Shown here: positions 6,794 through 9,708 of the stretch, piece after piece | Numbering within the stretch: position 1 is the first letter of the stretch | How the letters are laid out: every line of letters starts with the position of its first letter | From: an uncultured Chloroflexota bacterium | GTDB taxonomy: Bacteria > Chloroflexota > Anaerolineae > Anaerolineales > Anaerolineaceae | NCBI GenBank assembly: GCA_902795255.1 | Contig: CADBKS010000106.1 | Coordinates: 1 to 9,708, forward strand | Length of the DNA: 9,708 nt | Reading direction: 5' to 3' | Position numbers and translations under genes: made by a program | The notes under the pieces: generated by a model | The model's database searches: none | Told to the model about the DNA's origin: nothing | Seen by the model: the letters and a program-made list of their open reading frames with translations, nothing else

Positions 6794-7687
6794 ATGGCTT
6801 ACAACTCAATTCCGATTTCACGGCTTGCCCATTCCCTGACCGACGCGATGGGCGTGGAGCCACCGCGTCAGGCTGAAGAACCGCTTCCGATGATCGAAAC
6901 GCTGGTCAAAGACCGCTGCGTCTCCGGAAAAGCGGAAAAAATGCTGATTTTCTGTCCGGACGCCATCGGACAATGGCTGATCCAGAAATATACCTTCGAT
7001 TTCGCGCCGGTTTTCCGGCATACGCAGCTGCAGATCCCCTTCTGCTCCGCGTTTCCGCCTGTCACGCCGGTCAATTTCGCGTCCATCTTTACCGGCACCC
7101 AGCCGAGCGTCCACGGGATCCGCTTCTATGAGAAAAAGGTGCTGGATCCGGCCACTGTCGATACCGCCTTTGACGCTTTCGTCCGTGCCGGGAAGAAAGT
7201 CGCGCTGGTGGCGATCGAAAACTCCAGCATGGGTACCATCTTCAAAGGCCGCCCTGGCATCGATTATTTCATTGAGAATGAAGCCGAATTCACGGAAGAT
7301 CCCGACGGCGCGACGACCGTCCGGCGCGGCCTGGAACTGCTGGATAAAACCGATGAGAACGGCGATCCCTGGTATGACGTTGTCATTGTCTATTCCATGA
7401 AATATGATGACAACATTCACGAGACCTGGCCGGAATCCCCGAAATCCCTGCACGCGATGCGCTGCCATAACCGGCAGTTCGCCGAGCTTGCAGAAAAAAC
7501 AGCCAAAGTCTGGGCAAAATATGATACCCTGCTCGCATACGTCACGGATCACGGGATCCACGCGGACCACCACTCCAACGACGGAGCGATCAAAGATCCG
7601 GACGGCCGCGGGAACCATTACGCTGATATTCCCGAAGATATGAATGTGACGCATTTCTTCGGCATACAGCCGGCTGAAAAAGCATAA
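6794..7687 (+). CDS. Alkaline phosphatase superfamily protein, phosphodiesterase/nucleotide pyrophosphatase-like
   Basis: Predicted metal-dependent phosphohydrolase of 297 residues with no signal peptide or membrane segment, hence probably cytosolic. The two-zinc site of the NPP branch can be traced in order: Asp56 (CPDAIG), nucleophile candidate Thr91 in VTPVNFASIFTGTQPSVHGI (90-109), Asp205/His209 in YDDNIH, Asp252-His253 (VTDHG), and a late His275 (GNHYAD). The nucleophile block with its TG...P..HGI tail is diagnostic of type I phosphodiesterase/nucleotide pyrophosphatases. The protein is shorter than most family members (often 400 or more residues), so the cap or substrate-specificity insert is probably reduced. 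Several extra His residues (256, 259, 260) cluster after the DH motif. AGGAG six bases upstream fixes the ATG. Substrate could be a phosphodiester, phosphomonoester, phosphonate or sulfate. Its place behind an opine dehydrogenase is unexplained. Confidence 0.8.
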   Translation: MAYNSIPISRLAHSLTDAMGVEPPRQAEEPLPMIETLVKDRCVSGKAEKMLIFCPDAIGQWLIQKYTFDFAPVFRHTQLQIPFCSAFPPVTPVNFASIFTGTQPSVHGIRFYEKKVLDPATVDTAFDAFVRAGKKVALVAIENSSMGTIFKGRPGIDYFIENEAEFTEDPDGATTVRRGLELLDKTDENGDPWYDVVIVYSMKYDDNIHETWPESPKSLHAMRCHNRQFAELAEKTAKVWAKYDTLLAYVTDHGIHADHHSNDGAIKDPDGRGNHYADIPEDMNVTHFFGIQPAEKA

Positions 7688-7731
7688 AGGGCTGAAGCAT
7701 CGAACCGGTTTTTCTGGAGATCTTCATCGGA

Positions 7732-8208
7732 ATGTTTCTCTGCATCATCTTTCTCGCAGTTTCCCTGTGCGCGTTTACGATCGTTCTGTATGATCTGCTC
7801 CTGCTGAAACACGGACAGACCGCACAGGCCACGGTCCTGCGCGTTGAACATGCCATTGCGACAGGACTGCGGTCATTTCTGACCGTGGCATTTAAGGGAA
7901 AGAAAAACGAAGCGCTGGATATCAGCTGTGATTATATTCTGCAGCTCGCCTATGCCGATGATGCCGGACAGGCGCACGAGGTTTCTGTCTCGGTCCCTGC
8001 GCTGCTGAAGATCAAAAACGGACAGCGCTTCCGCTATTTCAGAGAAGGGGATACCCTCGCCATCCGCTACCGCAGCGGAAAACCTTCTTCTGTCCAGATC
8101 GATGATCCGGAGATCATCAAAAGGCAGCGTTTTGTCCCGAAACTGATCCTCTGGGGAGCCTGTGTGATCCTGAGCGCGGCAATCCTTGCCGTGATCATCA
8201 TCAAATGA
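7732..8208 (+). CDS. Small two-helix membrane protein, DUF3592-like
   Basis: Protein of 158 residues with a first transmembrane helix at about 2-25 and a second at about 136-157, enclosing a soluble domain that would face one side of the membrane. The soluble part has the pattern of DUF3592: a variable region opening with ATVLRVEHA, a long beta segment (YILQLAYADDAGQAHEVSVSV, in pieces at 69-89), and a late G.....Y..GD...RY..GKP motif (97-118). That family has no known function. It starts 44 bases after the phosphatase-family stop and probably shares its transcript. A GGAG site lies 12 bases before the ATG, rather far, so translation may be weak. It ends before the bidirectional terminator. 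The resemblance is by pattern only. Confidence 0.6.
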   Translation: MFLCIIFLAVSLCAFTIVLYDLLLLKHGQTAQATVLRVEHAIATGLRSFLTVAFKGKKNEALDISCDYILQLAYADDAGQAHEVSVSVPALLKIKNGQRFRYFREGDTLAIRYRSGKPSSVQIDDPEIIKRQRFVPKLILWGACVILSAAILAVIIIK

Positions 8209-8253
8209 AGGTGCCACAGCATTATCCCTGCAGCCGATATACCGGAAAGATAA

Positions 8254-8280
8254 AAATGCCGCTCTCAGTGAGCGGCATTT
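8254..8280. terminator. Bidirectional intrinsic terminator between convergent genes
   Basis: AAATGCCGCTC (8254-8264) pairs perfectly with GAGCGGCATTT (8270-8280) around a 5-base loop. On the minus strand it is followed by a T run (TTTTTA), making a good terminator for the MFS gene whose stop lies 28 bases away. On the plus strand it serves the dehydrogenase operon 45 bases after the membrane-protein stop, with a shorter T tail. Confidence 0.85.
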
Positions 8281-8308
8281 GATATTCTGCATGGAAAGAA
8301 ACGAGCAG

Positions 8309-9511
8309 TCAGCGCTTGTTTTTCAGTGTCTTCGCCTGAACGATGACCGCCAGAATGGCCGCCGCCAGCCAGAAGACCGCAGCGCCCGTCAGATCATTTC
8401 CGCTGATGATATGCCCCAGGGCGAAGGTAGAGACCGCCGTCCCGGCATAGATCACCGCGTCCAGGATCCCGGCGACGGGAGCGCTCATGTGATCATCGGA
8501 ATAATTCAGCGGCACATACATGGAAAGCAGGGAGCCGATCACATTGCAGATAAAGGTCAGCACGGAAATAAAGACCAGGAAAATAACGCTGGAGCTGCCG
8601 GAAAGGAAGATCATGACCGCGCAGAGCAAAGCGATCAGGATAAACATGAAAAGCGTTGAGCGGCGGTAATTCCGCGATTTTCCGGTGATCGCCGGAAGCG
8701 CCAGGCTGGAGACCACCTTCACCAGCGGGATGATGGCGGCAACCAGATAGGGAGAGATCGTCACGCCGGTCAGGATCCGGCTGATCAGCTCCGGCGCCCA
8801 GAAAAAGATCCCGCCGCTGATCACGCCATGCAGGAAAGAAAGGATGCAGTGGGTGATGATGCCGTTGTTTTTGACATAAAGGAGCAGCTCGCGGATGGAC
8901 ATCTTGTTGTTTTCCGCGGACTGGATCTGTTCCGTCTCCGGACAGGTTTTGTGCAGCGTCAGCCAGGGCCAGACCAGCGTCATGATGATCAGGCCGGGGA
9001 TCCAGAAATAAGGGTGCCAGTCCGGGACAGGGTCAAGCGCACCGCCGATCACAGTCCAGGAGATGATCGTAAAAATAGGAATGATCAGCATCAGCCACAT
9101 CAGACTGGCACTGCTCTGGCTTTCCGGATAGGTCGTGATGATGCGGATGATCGCGCCCCAGAAAAGACTCTGCAGATAGGCATTGCAGCACCAGATCGCC
9201 AGCGCGGCCCAGTAATTGTCCGTCAGCCCCATCAGGATGTTCGCGGCCGCGGTACCGAGAGCAGCCAGTCCGAGCACTTTGCGCGATTTCCACTGGTTGA
9301 TGAAATAGCCGTTGAAAAACTGACCGAGGGCATAGATCAGCGACTGCAGGGATCCGAAGATCCCGACAGCGGCAACGGTGGTGCCGAACCCGGCAGCCAT
9401 TTTATCGATCGCAACGGAGATATTGATACGGCCTAGATAGATGATGCCGTAGGTCAGGACAGAAAGCACCGCGAGGTATTTCCCACGTGATTGAATGGTT
9501 TTTAAGTTCAT
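8309..9511 (-). CDS. MFS transporter, organophosphate:phosphate antiporter (GlpT/UhpT)-like
   Basis: Integral membrane carrier of 400 residues with about 12 hydrophobic helices split by a hydrophilic central loop (about 185-215). The N-terminal half resembles the organophosphate antiporter group: helix 1 has YLGRINISVAI, with Arg28 where GlpT keeps its phosphate-binding arginine (Y..RKN motif). The loop after helix 2 has GYFINQWKSRKVLG (68-81), the MFS A-motif region. A second-half partner arginine is not obvious, so phosphate-ester transport is only a possibility. Other substrates, in or out, remain open. The Shine-Dalgarno is weak (GGATAGGG close to the ATG), but no alternative start fits better. 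It is convergent with the dehydrogenase operon and ends at a shared terminator. A link to that operon is suggested only by adjacency. MFS assignment is firm, subfamily moderate. Confidence 0.85.
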   Translation of the reverse strand: MNLKTIQSRGKYLAVLSVLTYGIIYLGRINISVAIDKMAAGFGTTVAAVGIFGSLQSLIYALGQFFNGYFINQWKSRKVLGLAALGTAAANILMGLTDNYWAALAIWCCNAYLQSLFWGAIIRIITTYPESQSSASLMWLMLIIPIFTIISWTVIGGALDPVPDWHPYFWIPGLIIMTLVWPWLTLHKTCPETEQIQSAENNKMSIRELLLYVKNNGIITHCILSFLHGVISGGIFFWAPELISRILTGVTISPYLVAAIIPLVKVVSSLALPAITGKSRNYRRSTLFMFILIALLCAVMIFLSGSSSVIFLVFISVLTFICNVIGSLLSMYVPLNYSDDHMSAPVAGILDAVIYAGTAVSTFALGHIISGNDLTGAAVFWLAAAILAVIVQAKTLKNKR

Positions 9512-9621
9512 ACCCTATCCGTTATACAGAAATGTAATGCCCGGCAAAGCCGGGGGATGAGTCAACGCACGTGAAACTACCTGTGCATCAGCAACAAATT
9601 TCAGATTTATTCAGTCCTTTT
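9512..9621 (-). promoter_or_regulatory. Leader region upstream of the MFS gene with a small hairpin
   Basis: About 110 bases with no convincing gene. It holds a 6-bp hairpin CCCGGC-AAA-GCCGGG (9540-9554) just upstream of the weak ribosome binding site, and a TATAAC box (minus strand, 9521-9526) close to the start codon that would give a nearly leaderless message. A hairpin here could modulate translation of the MFS gene. Confidence 0.35.
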
Positions 9622-9708
9622 TCATTCTACCACAGCCTCTGCCGTCTTTGGTTTATTTTCCTCACAAAAGCTAACTTTGATCTGTACAGGGCAACCGGAA
9701 GTGAGTAA
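9622..9708 (-). CDS. Possible C-terminal fragment of an unidentified protein entering from the right edge
   Basis: A minus-strand frame is open from the window edge for 28 codons before TGA at 9622-9624. It ends in VQIKVSFCEENKPKTAEAVVE, a charged, ordinary-looking protein tail (edge residues first, then this piece). Another minus-strand frame is open for almost as long, so chance cannot be excluded. I do not recognise a family. If real, its gene would lie upstream of and co-directional with the MFS gene. Confidence 0.25.
   Translation of the reverse strand, partial: LLTSGCPVQIKVSFCEENKPKTAEAVVE
9624..9629 (-). promoter_or_regulatory. Candidate extended -10 promoter for the MFS gene
   Basis: On the minus strand TAGAAT is preceded by TGG, an extended -10 motif. 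The sequence 17 bases upstream (ACCAAA) is not a good -35. Transcription from here would give an mRNA leader of roughly 105 bases including the CCCGGC hairpin. Confidence 0.35.

Noticed and set aside
6818..7654. 278-codon minus-strand frame opposite the phosphatase-family gene
   Set aside because: Same shadow effect. The plus-strand frame has a complete catalytic motif set and a good start.

Overview
The window reads as a bacterial chromosome segment, most likely from a Gram-positive anaerobe of the Clostridia. This is an inference from strong GGAGG-type ribosome binding sites, consensus sigma-A-type promoter hexamers, moderately high GC genes with AT-rich control regions, and Firmicutes-like Opp/Dpp proteins. 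I see no rRNA, tRNA, CRISPR array, insertion sequence or phage gene.

Left half (1-5460, minus strand): a complete Opp/Dpp-type ABC peptide importer locus in the order solute-binding protein, permease B, permease C, ATPase D, ATPase F, with F cut by the left edge. A textbook TTGACA-N17-TATAAT promoter precedes the binding-protein gene. A 7-bp inverted repeat straddles its -35 box. Between the binding protein and permease B lies a 245-bp leader packed with hairpins, the last of which is an intrinsic terminator. The permease and ATPase genes are tightly spaced, and the two ATPase genes overlap. They probably depend on terminator read-through, so the binding protein would be made in excess.

Middle (5461-8208, plus strand): an AT-rich divergent control region, then three co-directional genes. 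They encode an octopine/nopaline (opine) dehydrogenase-family enzyme, a short cytosolic alkaline-phosphatase-superfamily (phosphodiesterase-like) enzyme, and a small two-helix membrane protein resembling DUF3592. A bidirectional terminator closes this set against a convergent gene.

Right (8309-9511, minus strand): a 12-helix major facilitator transporter resembling the organophosphate:phosphate antiporter group. Upstream of it is a short control region and, at the very edge, a possible fragment of another minus-strand reading frame.

Working hypothesis: the importer, opine dehydrogenase, phosphodiesterase-like enzyme and MFS carrier form one metabolite module. It would import an amino-acid or peptide-like compound and interconvert an opine-type secondary amine. 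The layout recalls staphylopine-type clusters (opine dehydrogenase + Opp/Nik-type importer + MFS exporter), but no nicotianamine-synthase-like or racemase gene is visible here. The link is inferred from position only.
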